DNA of 64,000 nucleotides from Oscillospiraceae bacterium (GTDB lineage Bacteria; Bacillota; Clostridia; Oscillospirales; Oscillospiraceae), in NCBI GenBank assembly GCA_015068325.1, contig SVKQ01000010.1, positions 1-64,000 on the forward strand, written 5' to 3'. Both the position numbers and the translations under genes were made by a program. Shown here piece by piece: positions 33,963 to 41,244 of the stretch. Position 1 is the stretch's first letter. Every line of letters starts with the position of its first letter. Under the pieces are notes generated by a model, which ran no database searches, was not told where the DNA came from, and worked only from the letters and a program-made list of their open reading frames with translations.

Positions 33963-34873
33963 ACCAGATCCCCCTCATACATGCCGCAGGCCCGGGCCAG
34001 GCGAAGCGTCCGCTCGGCGCCGGGGATGAACGCGATATCGATCATTTTGCCGTCCACGGTGAACACACCCACGCCGGCGGCGGACTGCTCCCGGTACGCG
34101 CGGACGATCTTTTCCGCCTGCGCGACTTCCTTTTCGGTGGGGGCAAACGTCTGGTGGACAAAGCGGATCTGCTTGGGATTGATAAGGCTTTTGCCGTCAA
34201 AGCCCATGGCCTTGTTCTGCAGCACCTCGGCCTCGAAGCCCTCCTGGTCATCCAGATTGGTGAACACGGTGTCGAAACACTGGACGCCGGCGGCGCGGGC
34301 CGCGATGAGCATCATGCCGCGGGCGGTGACCATGTCGATGCCGTCGGGCGTGGGCTTGGTCTGCATGCACTTGCGGAAATCGCCGCCGGAGATGGCCACG
34401 CCGAACATGCGGTCCGAGGCGGCGCAGATCTCGTAGGCGTTCAGGATGCCCTTGGGGCTCTCCAGCGCCGCCATCAGCAGCGTGCGGCCCACCTCCACGC
34501 CGAACTCCCGCTCGGCGTCCTCCACGGCGTCCTCCACCGTGCGGACATCCTGAGCGCTCTCGCACTTGGCGATGCGGATACCGTCGGCTCCGCCGGCCAC
34601 GCAGACGCGGATATCCTCCTGCCAGTGGGGGGTGTCCAGCCCGTTGATGCGGACGATGACCTCGGTGTCGCCGTAGTCAATGGTCTTGAGGGCGTGATAC
34701 AGGGAGAAGCGGGCGGCGTCCTTCTGGTTCTCCGCCACGGCATCCTCCAGGTCCAGCATGATGCTGTCCACGCCATAGATGTAGGCATCCTTGATGAGGC
34801 CCGGCTTCTGGGCGCTCATGAAGATCATGGAGCGGCGCAGGCGGAACCGCTCAGGCTTGGGACGAGGGATCAT
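33959..34873 (-). CDS. citE: Citrate lyase beta subunit (citryl-ACP lyase)
   Basis: Cleaves citryl-ACP to oxaloacetate and acetyl-ACP; HpcH/HpaI aldolase-like TIM barrel. At 304 aa it has usual length. RRSMIFMSAQKPGLIKDA at the N-terminus, DSIMLDLEDAVAENQKDAAR (metal-binding acidic residues), VRINGLDTPHW, and ALESPKGILNAYEI are diagnostic. It overlaps citD and citF by ATGA at both ends. Confidence 0.97.
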   Translation of the reverse strand: MIPRPKPERFRLRRSMIFMSAQKPGLIKDAYIYGVDSIMLDLEDAVAENQKDAARFSLYHALKTIDYGDTEVIVRINGLDTPHWQEDIRVCVAGGADGIRIAKCESAQDVRTVEDAVEDAEREFGVEVGRTLLMAALESPKGILNAYEICAASDRMFGVAISGGDFRKCMQTKPTPDGIDMVTARGMMLIAARAAGVQCFDTVFTNLDDQEGFEAEVLQNKAMGFDGKSLINPKQIRFVHQTFAPTEKEVAQAEKIVRAYREQSAAGVGVFTVDGKMIDIAFIPGAERTLRLARACGMYEGDLV

Positions 34874-35172
34874 TGGATCACACCTCCCCAGGGAATATTG
34901 GCCGCAGACTGGTCACAGCTGCGGAACACCGCGCACTCCACACGGGCCTTCAGGGTACAGTCCAAGGCGCCCTTGTCCACCACGGTGACACGGGCGTTTT
35001 CCACGCCCAACCGCTCCAGCGTCTCCAGCACGGTGGTCTTGATCTGGCGGCCGTACTGGTTCATGACGCTGCTGTGCAGCTCCAGCGTCACGCCGCCCTC
35101 GGCGGGTTCCACTGTGATCTGGGCGTCGCTGGATTCCAGCGTGCCGGCCACGGCCGGCTTCAGGATCTCCAT
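34870..35172 (-). CDS. citD: Citrate lyase acyl carrier protein (gamma subunit)
   Basis: Carrier of the phosphoribosyl-dephospho-CoA arm of citrate lyase. From the ATG at 35172, just after AAGGAGGAGAGG, it is 100 aa, the normal CitD length; the track start at 35361 is too long. Ser14 in GTLESSDAQI is the expected attachment site. The middle ELHSSVMNQYGRQIK and C-terminal LDCTLKARVECAVFRS match the family. First gene of the operon; its TGA overlaps the citE ATG. Confidence 0.95.
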   Translation of the reverse strand: MEILKPAVAGTLESSDAQITVEPAEGGVTLELHSSVMNQYGRQIKTTVLETLERLGVENARVTVVDKGALDCTLKARVECAVFRSCDQSAANIPWGGVIQ

Positions 35173-35227
35173 ATACCTCTCCTCCTTTGTTATATCACGA
35201 TCGTATTTCACAACACCTATATAGTTT

Positions 35228-35256
35228 ATCATATCATGCGGGACTCCCGCCGGCAA
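35228..35256 (-). promoter_or_regulatory. Promoter of the citDEFM operon
   Basis: Minus strand: TTGCCG (35251-35256), 17-nt spacer containing the inverted repeat GCGGGAGTCCCGC, TATGAT (35228-35233). The repeat in the spacer could be an operator. Confidence 0.6.
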
Positions 35257-35309
35257 GGGAAAATCAGCCGACTTCGGCACGAAAACATGGGGCGGAAGCA
35301 TCAGAAAGA

Positions 35310-35340
35310 GAGCGTCTGCGGCCAACGGCCGCAGGCGCTC
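35310..35340 (-). terminator. Terminator after icd
   Basis: 14-bp stem GAGCGTCTGCGGCC / GGCCGCAGGCGCTC (one G-T pair) with a 3-nt loop, followed on the minus strand by TCTTTCTGA. Confidence 0.7.
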
Positions 35341-35370
35341 GTATGATCGGCAGCCTCTCAAACGGCGCGC

Positions 35371-36582
35371 TTACAGCGCAGCCTCCAGATGGGCGCGGAT
35401 AGCGGCGATAAAGTCGGCGCTGGTGACGGTAGTCACGGCCACGCCCTCATCCACCAAACCGGCCAGGTCCTTGGTCATCACGCCGTCGCCCAGAGTGTCT
35501 AGGCAGGCCTTCTCCAACCGGTCGGCGAAAGCAGTCAGGTCTGCAAGACCGTCCAGCTGGCCCCGCTTGCGCAGAGCGCCGGTCCAGGCGAAGATGGTGG
35601 CGATGGGGTTGGTAGAGGTGGCCTCGCCCTTCAGGTGGCGGTAGTAGTGCTTGGTCACGGTGCCGTGGGCGGCCTCGTACTCGGTGGTGCCATCGGGGGC
35701 CACCAGTACGCTGGTCATCATGGCCAGGGAGCCGAAGGCGGTGGATACCATGTCGCTCATCACGTCGCCGTCATAGTTCTTGCAGGCCCAGATGAAGCCG
35801 CCCTCGGAGCGGATGACGCGGGCCACGGCGTCATCGATCAGCGTATAGAAATAGGTGATGCCCAGCTCCTCGAACTTGGCCTTGTAGTTCTCGAACTCCT
35901 CCTCGAACACCTTTTTAAACTCGCCATCATAGATCTTGGCGATGGTGTCCTTGGTGGAGAACCACAGATCCTGCCTGGTGTCGATGGCGTACTGGAAGCA
36001 GGCCCGGGCGAAGGAGCGGATGCTTTTTTCCTTGTTGTGGGCGCCCTGCCACACGGCGGGGCCGTCCACCTTCTGCACGGTGAGGGTCTTCTCCTCACCG
36101 CTCTCGCCCTTGAAGGTCATGGTGCATACGCCGGGCTCCTCAGTATACAAATCCACGCTCTTGTACACGTCGCCGTAGGCGTGACGGGCGATGGTGATGG
36201 GCTTTTTCCAGTTCTTCACCACCGGGTGGATGGAGTCGATGAGGATGGGGGCGCGGAACACGGTGCCGTCCAGGATGGAGCGGATGGTGCCGTTGGGGCT
36301 CTTCCACATCTCGGTCAGCTGGGGGTATTCCTCCATACGCTGCTTGTTGGGGGTGATGGTGGCGCACTTGACGGCCACGCCCAGACGCTTGGTGGCGTTG
36401 GCGGCATCCACAGTGACCTGGTCCTTGGTCTCGTTGCGGTGCAGCAGGCCCAGGTCGTAGTACTCGGTCTTCAGCTCTACGAAGGGAAGGATCAGCTGAT
36501 CCTTGATCATCTGCCACAGCACACGGGTCATTTCGTCGCCGTCCATCTCCACCAGCGGCGTCGTCATGCGGATCTTTTCCAT
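35371..36582 (-). CDS. icd: Isocitrate dehydrogenase (NADP-dependent, eukaryote-like type)
   Basis: Oxidises isocitrate to 2-oxoglutarate, supplying glutamate carbon. The 403-aa protein follows the IDH family that resembles eukaryotic NADP enzymes: TPLVEMDGDEMTRVLW at the N-terminus, NGTIRSILDGTVFRAPI in the substrate region, NYDGDVMSD metal ligands, and AAHGTVTKHYY near residue 310. Cofactor type is inferred from family. It starts 17 bp after the aconitase-like hydratase, so the two steps are one operon. Confidence 0.95.
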   Translation of the reverse strand: MEKIRMTTPLVEMDGDEMTRVLWQMIKDQLILPFVELKTEYYDLGLLHRNETKDQVTVDAANATKRLGVAVKCATITPNKQRMEEYPQLTEMWKSPNGTIRSILDGTVFRAPILIDSIHPVVKNWKKPITIARHAYGDVYKSVDLYTEEPGVCTMTFKGESGEEKTLTVQKVDGPAVWQGAHNKEKSIRSFARACFQYAIDTRQDLWFSTKDTIAKIYDGEFKKVFEEEFENYKAKFEELGITYFYTLIDDAVARVIRSEGGFIWACKNYDGDVMSDMVSTAFGSLAMMTSVLVAPDGTTEYEAAHGTVTKHYYRHLKGEATSTNPIATIFAWTGALRKRGQLDGLADLTAFADRLEKACLDTLGDGVMTKDLAGLVDEGVAVTTVTSADFIAAIRAHLEAAL

Positions 36583-36599
36583 GTCAAAATATTCCTCCC

Positions 36600-38837
36600 T
36601 CAGTTTCTGTTGGCGTAATAATTCATCAGGCAGCCGTCCAGCAGGATCTGCCGCTCGTCGTCGGTCAGATTCCGGATGTGGAGCAGCAGATCCTCCACAG
36701 TGCCGTTCTGGCGGATTACCTTGGCGGAGATATCCTCTGTCTTGCTCTCCACAGCCTTGCGGATATTGGGGACAAAGACACAGTCACCGGAAGCATATTC
36801 GAACGCTGCACCCTCGTCGATGGTGAAGGGCAGGATGCCCCAGTTGATGCAATTGCTGCGGTAGCGCTTGGTGGCGTACTCGTAGCAGATGTTGGCAAAG
36901 CCACCCAGCACCTTCTGGCAGGAGGCGGCCTGCTCACGGGCGGAGCCGTCGCCGGGCCGGTTGGCGAATACAGCCGAGCCATACTGGGTGACCGGGCACA
37001 GCGTGTCGGCGTCGCCCACGCGGCCCAGAACCTCCCGGATGTGGAAGGGGCAGGTGCCATGGCGGCGCTGCCACTCCAGCTTGGCGGCCTCCTTAGCGCG
37101 GGGCACGTAGTCCGGCACACGGCGGGACAGAGTGAACTCCGCCATGCGCAGCGGGTTGCTGCGGTAGGAGGAGGTCTCGCCGGAGGGGATCAGCTCGTCG
37201 GTGGTAGTGACGGGATCATGGATCACGGCCGCCAGCTCTACCAGCAGGTTCTCACCCAGCTCGTACATCTTGGGCCAGTCGGTGATGTTGGGGCCCATGA
37301 CCAGCTCCACGGAGGGATCGGCCTTGCCGAAGCCGTAGTAGACGCGGTTCTCGTAAATGCTCTTGTCAAAGTGGTATTCGTGGTGGACGGGCTCATAGTC
37401 CACGTCCGTGGCCGGGGTGATGCGGCCGCCGTTGCGGGCCGTGGCGGCGATGGAGCGGGCGTCCATCAGACACACGGCGGCAAACTGGCCCTCGCCGGGT
37501 TTGGAGCCCTCGCGGTTGGGGAAGTTGCGGGTGGTGTGGCGCAGGGACAGACCGTTGTTGGCGGGCACGTCGCCGGCGCCGAAGCAGGGACCGCAGAAGC
37601 TGGGCTTGATCACCGCGCCGGCGTGCAGCAGGTCGGCGGTGGCACCCACCTTCATCAGCTCCATGGACACGGGCACGGAGGTGGGGTACACGGAGAAGCT
37701 GAAAGCGCCATTGCCGGTGGAGCCGCCGCGGACGATGTCAGCCGCCTCGGTGATGTTGTCGAACAATCCGCCGCTGCAGCCGGCGATGACGCCCTGATCG
37801 GCCCAGACGCCGCCGTCGTGGTACTTCTCCACCAGGTGAACATGGGCCTTGGGATAGCGGTGGGCGGCATCTTCCTCCACCTGCCGCAGGATCCCCGGCG
37901 CGTTGGCCAGGAACTCCCGGATGGTCCAGGCGTTGGAGGGATGGAAGGGCAGGGCGATCATGGGCTCCACCTTGTCCAGCTCAATGGTGACCATTTTGTC
38001 GTAATAGGCGCACTTGCCGGGGTGCAGTTCCGCGTAGTCCTGGGGCCGGCCGTGGGCCGCGTAGAAGCTGCGGGTTTCCTCATCCGTCTCCCAGATGGAG
38101 CTGAGGCAGGTGGTCTCGGTGGTCATCACGTCGATGCCGTTGCGGAAGTCGATGGGCAGCTCGGCGATGCCGGGGCCCACGAACTCCAGGACCTTGTTGT
38201 TGACGAACTTGCGCTCGAATGTGGCCTTGACCAGGGCAATGGCCACGTCGTGGGGGCCGACGCCCCGGCGGGGCTTGCCGGTCAGGTACACCAGCACCAC
38301 CTGAGGCATGGGGATATCCCAGGTGTTCTTCAGCAGCTGTTTGGCCAGCTCCGGGCCGCCCTCGCCCACGGCCATGGTGCCCAGGGCGCCGTAGCGGGTG
38401 TGGGAGTCGGAGCCCAGGATCATGGAGCCGCAGCGGGTCAGCTCCTCGCGGGCATAGGAGTGGATCACGCTCTGGTTGGCGGGCACATAGATGCCGCCGT
38501 ACTTCTTGGCGGCGGACAGCCCGTACATGTGGTCGTCCTCATTGATGGTGCCTCCCACGGCGCATAGGCTGTTGTGGCAGTTGGTCAGGGCGTAGGGCAC
38601 GGGGAATTCCTTCATGCCGGAGGCCCGGGCCTGCTGGATGATACCCACATAGGTGATGTCGTGGGAAGCCATGGCATCAAAACGTACCTGCAGATTCTCC
38701 GGATCGCCGGAGAGATTGTGGGCCTGCAGGATCTGCCAGGCCATGGTGGCCTGCCGGGCCTCCTGCAGAGAAACGGGGGCGCTGTCCTGGGGCACGCCAT
38801 CCACCAGGTACACGCTGTGGTCAATCAGTTCGATCAT
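36600..38837 (-). CDS. Aconitase-family hydratase (YbhJ-like)
   Basis: 745 aa from the ATG at 38837 (AGGAGG 6 nt upstream); the track start at 39002 reads through the promoter. It follows the aconitase/homoaconitase fold with the C-terminal swivel domain. SFCGPCFGAGD and ETTCLSSIWETDEETRSFY carry cluster-type cysteine and pocket motifs, LGSDSHTRYGALG near residue 145 is the typical SHT segment, and SYRSNPLRMAEFTLSRR is near the swivel. It resembles the uncharacterised E. coli YbhJ group more than AcnA or AcnB. Coupling to icd supports citrate/isocitrate isomerisation, but the activity of this branch is not established. Confidence 0.85.
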   Translation of the reverse strand: MIELIDHSVYLVDGVPQDSAPVSLQEARQATMAWQILQAHNLSGDPENLQVRFDAMASHDITYVGIIQQARASGMKEFPVPYALTNCHNSLCAVGGTINEDDHMYGLSAAKKYGGIYVPANQSVIHSYAREELTRCGSMILGSDSHTRYGALGTMAVGEGGPELAKQLLKNTWDIPMPQVVLVYLTGKPRRGVGPHDVAIALVKATFERKFVNNKVLEFVGPGIAELPIDFRNGIDVMTTETTCLSSIWETDEETRSFYAAHGRPQDYAELHPGKCAYYDKMVTIELDKVEPMIALPFHPSNAWTIREFLANAPGILRQVEEDAAHRYPKAHVHLVEKYHDGGVWADQGVIAGCSGGLFDNITEAADIVRGGSTGNGAFSFSVYPTSVPVSMELMKVGATADLLHAGAVIKPSFCGPCFGAGDVPANNGLSLRHTTRNFPNREGSKPGEGQFAAVCLMDARSIAATARNGGRITPATDVDYEPVHHEYHFDKSIYENRVYYGFGKADPSVELVMGPNITDWPKMYELGENLLVELAAVIHDPVTTTDELIPSGETSSYRSNPLRMAEFTLSRRVPDYVPRAKEAAKLEWQRRHGTCPFHIREVLGRVGDADTLCPVTQYGSAVFANRPGDGSAREQAASCQKVLGGFANICYEYATKRYRSNCINWGILPFTIDEGAAFEYASGDCVFVPNIRKAVESKTEDISAKVIRQNGTVEDLLLHIRNLTDDERQILLDGCLMNYYANRN

Positions 38838-38921
38838 GGTGATCCTCCTGTCAACAAATGATAGGGGCCATCGGGCGGGCACGCCTGAAAAACAGCGCCC
38901 CGTTTCCGCTGCCGCGGGTCG

Positions 38922-38948
38922 ATTGTACCACAAAATGGGACCGGTCAA
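38922..38948 (-). promoter_or_regulatory. Promoter of the hydratase-icd operon
   Basis: Minus strand: TTGACC (38943-38948), 15-nt spacer ending in TGG, TACAAT (38922-38927): short spacer, but an extended -10 (TGGTACAAT). Confidence 0.5.
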
Positions 38949-39233
38949 CATACTTTTTGAGCAAAAAAACCGATGAAAACACAAATTCTGCGGTTTGACC
39001 ATAACTATTTGGCGTTTTTTTGGCGGAGTGGCACGACAAAAAATGGATTATTCAAAAGCCGGGCGAGGACAGCTTGCTGGCGGCGGGTTTCCTGCAAAAA
39101 CTGAAAAATCATGAAAAAGAACTTGCAAAAAAGGGACGTTAAATTGCACAATTCCCCGAAAACAGCAAAAGCGACGTCAAGGACAGACCTCGGACGCCGC
39201 TGTTTTGCGGAAGAACAGGTGAAGTTTTCGCCC
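38949..39233. other. AT-rich intergenic region between BKACE and hydratase genes
   Basis: No gene is visible. An imperfect hairpin (AAAACA ... GCGACGTC / GACGCCGC ... TGTTTT, about 39163-39215) just after the BKACE stop is a plausible terminator for that gene. The remaining about 200 bases are AT-rich with poly-A tracts and may hold upstream control elements; nothing definite is seen. Confidence 0.45.
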
Positions 39234-40112
39234 TTACAGATGGAAATAAGCCCGCACCTCATCGGGCGTTGCGATCTCCCGGCCGGCCTCCCGGGCCAGG
39301 GCTGTAACACGCTCCAGCAGCTGGGCATTCGTGGGACAGCCCAGCTCCGCGTAGTGATAGTCGCCAAGGCCGATGGCCAGTCCGCCGCCGTTTGCCAGCA
39401 CGTGGGGTGCCACGGCCAGCAGATTGCCGCCCATGCAGTTGCAGCTCCAGTAGCAGTCCTCCTGGGGCAGGACGCTGCGCAGGGCGTCGATGGCCAAAGG
39501 CGTGGCGGGATGGCCGGTGATATGCGGCCCCTCCGTCAGGTGGAAGAGGAAGTAGCCGGGCCGGGTGCAGCGGCCGCTCTCCAGCAGCTTGACGCCGCGG
39601 CGGACAAAACCCATGTCCCAGCAGGTGAATTTGCACTTGATGCCCCGGGCGCGCATCTCGTCGGCACAGTAGAGCAGCGTGGCGGTGTCGTTTCGATAGA
39701 CAGCATCCGCGCAGAGAAAGGTGCCGGAGGCCGCGTCGAACTGGTCGATGTTGATGCTGCCGGTGTCCAGCGGGATGATGTCCGGCTTTGTCTGCCGGCG
39801 CTCCGCCAGACGGGAGATGAGCCGGATGCGCCGGACGTCATCATCGTTGCTGCTGTAGCCCAGAGTGGGCAGCAGGAGGATATCGGTCTTCTCCCGCACT
39901 CGCTCAATGATCTCGGCGTAGACCTCCGGGCGGTTGTTGGGGGCGCCGTCGTCGGTCCGTGCGTGGAAGTGCATGATGGCCGCCCCGGCCTCCCGCACCC
40001 GCTGGGCCTCGTCCACCAGTTCCTGCACCGTCCAGGGCACGTGGGGGTTGACGTCCCGCATGGCGTATTCGTTGACCCGGCACTCCAGAATGACTTTCTT
40101 TTGCCCGTTCAT
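39234..40112 (-). CDS. BKACE-family (beta-keto acid cleavage) enzyme
   Basis: TIM-barrel Zn enzyme of the DUF849/BKACE group, which condenses a beta-keto acid with acetyl-CoA to give acetoacetate and a new CoA ester (the type member is the lysine-fermentation Kce). At 292 aa it is full length. IMHFHARTDDG near residue 45 carries Zn-binding histidines; PLDTGSINIDQFD and the C-terminal NGGGLAIGLGD are also typical. GGAGG lies 6 nt upstream of the start. Substrate cannot be assigned; no other lysine-fermentation genes are nearby. Confidence 0.88.
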   Translation of the reverse strand: MNGQKKVILECRVNEYAMRDVNPHVPWTVQELVDEAQRVREAGAAIMHFHARTDDGAPNNRPEVYAEIIERVREKTDILLLPTLGYSSNDDDVRRIRLISRLAERRQTKPDIIPLDTGSINIDQFDAASGTFLCADAVYRNDTATLLYCADEMRARGIKCKFTCWDMGFVRRGVKLLESGRCTRPGYFLFHLTEGPHITGHPATPLAIDALRSVLPQEDCYWSCNCMGGNLLAVAPHVLANGGGLAIGLGDYHYAELGCPTNAQLLERVTALAREAGREIATPDEVRAYFHL

Positions 40113-40142
40113 AGGATCCCTCCGCGGTTTTGGTATAGTCTC

Positions 40143-40151
40143 AGTATAGCA
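40143..40151 (-). promoter_or_regulatory. Extended -10 promoter of the BKACE gene
   Basis: Minus strand TGCTATACT, about 30 bp before the start; no good -35 (TTCCAA at 17 nt). Confidence 0.5.
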
Positions 40152-40195
40152 CGGCGCGGGACGGATTGGAAGGGACAGGGGGCCTCGCCGGTATG

Positions 40196-40229
40196 AAAAA
40201 GCCCGATCCTGGATGGGATCGGGCTTTTT
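40196..40229 (-). terminator. trxB terminator
   Basis: Stem GCCCGATCC / GGATCGGGC extended by A5/T5 pairs, with a 6-nt loop; works on both strands and lies 9 bp after the trxB stop. Confidence 0.9.
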
Positions 40230-40238
40230 AGGGATGCT

Positions 40239-41147
40239 TTACAGCTGGTTGATGTAGCGGCAGGCCGCCAGAGCGGCGGTGGCGCCGTCCGCCACGGCGG
40301 TGGTCAGTTGGCGGACATACTTGCTGCGGCAGTCGCCGGCCACGAAGACGCCGGGCGTTTTGGTCAGGCACTGCTCATCAGTGTCGAAATAGCCGAACTT
40401 GTTCAGATCGGCCAGGTCGGCAAAGGGCTCATTCTCCGGGATCAGGCCGATGGCTACGAACAGCCCGTCGCAGGCGATCTCCCTGGTCTGGCCGTCGTGG
40501 ACGATCTCCACGCCGCGCAGTTCGCCGCCCTCGGTGACGAGGCCGCTGAACTTTACCTCGGTGAGGGAGCGGACGTTGGGACGGGCGAAGAGGACCTCCT
40601 GCAACCGGGCCTCGCCGGTGAAGTAGGGCAGATCCTGCAGCATGATGACCTCTTTGCACTTCTCCGCCAGCAGAATGGCCTCCTGCAGGGCGGAGTTGCC
40701 GCCACCGGCCACGCAGACGGTTTTGCCGGCGTAGAAATCGCCGTCACAGACCGCGCAGAAGGAGATGCCCTCGCCCACCAGTTCGTCCTCACCCTCCAGG
40801 CCCAGCATGCGGTGCTTGACGCCGGTGGCCAGCACCACGGTGCGGCCCTCGTAGCTGCCGCCCTCTTCGGTGGTGACCACCTTGTGGCCGTCCTGATCCC
40901 GGACGGAGACGACGGTCTCGATCTCAATGTCGGCACCCTGGGCCAGGATCTGGTTCAGCGTCTGCTCAGCAAACTCGTTGCCGCTCATGGACAGGGTGCC
41001 GGGATAGTTCTCCACCTTGGGCGAGTGGGTGATCTGGCCGCCGAAACCGGCCTTCTCGATCACCAGCGCGGTTTTGCCGTTGCGAAGGCCGTACAGGGCC
41101 GCGGTCATGCCAGCGGGACCGCCGCCGACGACGATGATATCGTACAT
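40239..41147 (-). CDS. trxB: Thioredoxin reductase
   Basis: NAD(P)H-dependent flavoenzyme that reduces thioredoxin-like proteins. From the ATG at 41147 (GGAG upstream) it is 302 aa; the track start adds 20 residues without a ribosome site. FAD motif VGGGPAGMTAALY at 7-19, redox-active SFCAVCDGDF near residue 132, NAD motif VAGGGNSALQEA near 150, and VFVAGDCRSKYVRQL near 270. It follows nrdD by about 97 bp, and the redoxin domain fused to NrdD is a likely substrate. Weak case for ferredoxin:thioredoxin type, since the NAD-binding domain is intact. Confidence 0.94.
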   Translation of the reverse strand: MYDIIVVGGGPAGMTAALYGLRNGKTALVIEKAGFGGQITHSPKVENYPGTLSMSGNEFAEQTLNQILAQGADIEIETVVSVRDQDGHKVVTTEEGGSYEGRTVVLATGVKHRMLGLEGEDELVGEGISFCAVCDGDFYAGKTVCVAGGGNSALQEAILLAEKCKEVIMLQDLPYFTGEARLQEVLFARPNVRSLTEVKFSGLVTEGGELRGVEIVHDGQTREIACDGLFVAIGLIPENEPFADLADLNKFGYFDTDEQCLTKTPGVFVAGDCRSKYVRQLTTAVADGATAALAACRYINQL

Positions 41148-41184
41148 ATGCTCTCTCCGTTCCTGTGTAGTTTTATCAGATGAG

Positions 41185-41218
41185 ACGAGCAGAAATTGCC
41201 GGGGCAATTCCTGCTCGT
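41185..41218. terminator. Hairpin between nrdD and trxB
   Basis: 16-bp stem ACGAGCAGAAATTGCC / GGCAATTCCTGCTCGT (one mismatch) with a GG loop and no T-run. It may attenuate read-through or protect the mRNA rather than fully terminate. Confidence 0.5.
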
Positions 41219-41244
41219 TCCGGGGTTGGTTTCCGTTCCGGCGG

